DNA from: Alphaproteobacteria bacterium
GTDB taxonomy: Bacteria > Pseudomonadota > Alphaproteobacteria > Rhizobiales > Xanthobacteraceae
Reading direction: 5' to 3'
DNA: 19,242 bases
Assembly (NCBI GenBank): GCA_005883445.1
Contig: VAZL01000391.1
Span: forward strand, 1 to 19,242
The notes beneath the pieces were generated by a model, which saw only the letters and a list, made by a program, of their open reading frames with translations, had not been told where the DNA came from and ran no database searches. How positions within the stretch are numbered: the first letter of the stretch is position 1; each line of letters opens with the position of its first letter. This document shows, piece by piece, positions 18,337 through 19,242 of this stretch. The position numbers were made by a program, and so were the translations under genes.

Positions 18337-19242
18337 CTAGTTCGGCACCGCGGACTTCGAATTCGGCGGATAAGCCGAGTTCTTCTGGATGCCGCGGATG
18401 AGATCGAGCGCGGTGTGGAGCGCCTTGTCGTCCTTCGGATCCGGCGGGATATAGGACTGCGAACCGGTCTGCTCGTCGCCCTCGGCCTTGAGGTGGCCGC
18501 GCAGCGAAGCCTCGCCGCGCGTGTCGGTGCGTGCCTTGAGCTCCTCGGGCACGTCCTGCAGCACCTCGATGTCGGGCGAGATGCCCTTGGCCTGGATAGA
18601 GCGTCCGGACGGGGTGAAGTAGCGCGCGGTTGTCAGCCGCAACGCCCCATTGCCGGAGCCGAGCGGAATGATGGTCTGCACCGAGCCTTTGCCGAACGAG
18701 CGCGTGCCGATGACGGTCGAGCGCCGATGATCCTGGAGCGCACCCGCCACGATTTCCGAGGCCGAGGCCGAGCCGCCATTGATCAGCACGATGACCGGCT
18801 TGTTCTTGGTGAGGTCGCCCGCGCGAGCATTGAAGCGCTGGGTTTCCTCGGCGTTGCGGCCGCGCGTCGACACGATCTCGCCCTTCTCCAGGAACGCATC
18901 GGAGACGGAGATCGCCTGATCGAGCAATCCACCCGGATTGTTGCGCAGGTCGATGATGAAGCCCTTGAGCTTGTCGCCGGCCTGGGCGGAGAGGTCGGTG
19001 ATCGCCTTCTTGAGCCCCTCGGTGGTCTGCTCGTTGAACTGGGTGACGCGGATGAAGCCGACGTCATCGCCTTCGAGATGCGAGCGCACCGAGCGCACCT
19101 GGATGCGCGCGCGGGTGATGGCGATCTCAATCGGCTTGTCCTGGCCCTTGCGCATGATCTTGAGTTTGATCTTCGAGTTCTCCGGGCCGCGCATCTTCTC
19201 GACCGCCTGGTTGAGGGTGAGCCCTTGCACCGGCTCGTCGTC
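18337..19242 (-). CDS. ctpA: Carboxy-terminal processing protease (S41 family), 3' part
   Basis: This is a periplasmic serine protease of the CtpA/Prc type that trims the C-termini of exported proteins. The frame is open to the window edge, so the N-terminus (signal peptide and start) is outside. Visible parts in order are the end of a PDZ domain (VQGLTLNQAVEKMRG to ITRARI), GFIRVTQFNE, LRNNPGGLLDQAISVSD, the catalytic Ser in NGGSASASE (codon 18763-18765), and the catalytic Lys 25 residues later in FGKGSVQ (codon 18688-18690). The tail ends in a low-complexity region before the TAG. The spacing of Ser and Lys matches the family. About 301 residues are visible, with no damage. Confidence 0.95.
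   Translation of the reverse strand, partial: DDEPVQGLTLNQAVEKMRGPENSKIKLKIMRKGQDKPIEIAITRARIQVRSVRSHLEGDDVGFIRVTQFNEQTTEGLKKAITDLSAQAGDKLKGFIIDLRNNPGGLLDQAISVSDAFLEKGEIVSTRGRNAEETQRFNARAGDLTKNKPVIVLINGGSASASEIVAGALQDHRRSTVIGTRSFGKGSVQTIIPLGSGNGALRLTTARYFTPSGRSIQAKGISPDIEVLQDVPEELKARTDTRGEASLRGHLKAEGDEQTGSQSYIPPDPKDDKALHTALDLIRGIQKNSAYPPNSKSAVPN

Overview
The window is a GC-rich chromosomal segment. It looks like an alphaproteobacterium of the order Hyphomicrobiales (Rhizobiales), near the Bradyrhizobiaceae/Xanthobacteraceae. The basis is protein resemblance (AtpG starting MPSLKDMRVRIA, AtpC starting MATFHFDLVSPE, a 983-residue SucA) and gene order: sucA-sucB-lpdA, then xerC/priA, then atpHAGDC, then rppH and ctpA. 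Almost everything is housekeeping. I see no CRISPR array, tRNA, rRNA, insertion sequence, phage or defence gene.

Layout. Positions 1-434 are the 3' end of an outer-membrane beta-barrel gene, closed by a clear intrinsic terminator. Positions 702-6436 encode the complete 2-oxoglutarate dehydrogenase complex (E1 sucA, E2 sucB, E3 lpdA), probably one operon. Next come two leftward genes, a DUF4337-type membrane protein and the recombinase xerC, with priA diverging from xerC. Positions 10347-12524 hold an accessory pair: an exported cyclase-family protein facing a DMT/EamA transporter. Positions 12808-17799 are the F1 part of ATP synthase (delta, alpha, gamma, beta, epsilon). On the minus strand follow the Nudix hydrolase rppH and the 3' part of the protease gene ctpA, which runs off the window.

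The most unusual feature is structural. At about 13291-13295 the atpH reading frame stops matching AtpH and the sequence continues directly as atpA codon 9, one base out of frame. The last twenty-odd codons of atpH, the intergenic gap and the first eight codons of atpA are missing, and no ATG, GTG or TTG precedes Val31 of alpha. A second break is at the other end of the operon. RppH loses its C-terminal segment after Phe131 and ends in unrelated codons whose stop overlaps the stop of atpC. The DUF4337 gene may carry a third, in-frame deletion. These are either assembly errors (for example in a metagenome-derived contig) or real deletions damaging the only ATP synthase F1 operon in view. The sequence alone cannot decide.

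Functionally, the window links the TCA cycle (2-oxoglutarate to succinyl-CoA), replication restart and chromosome dimer resolution, and oxidative phosphorylation. I found no convincing novel multi-gene system.
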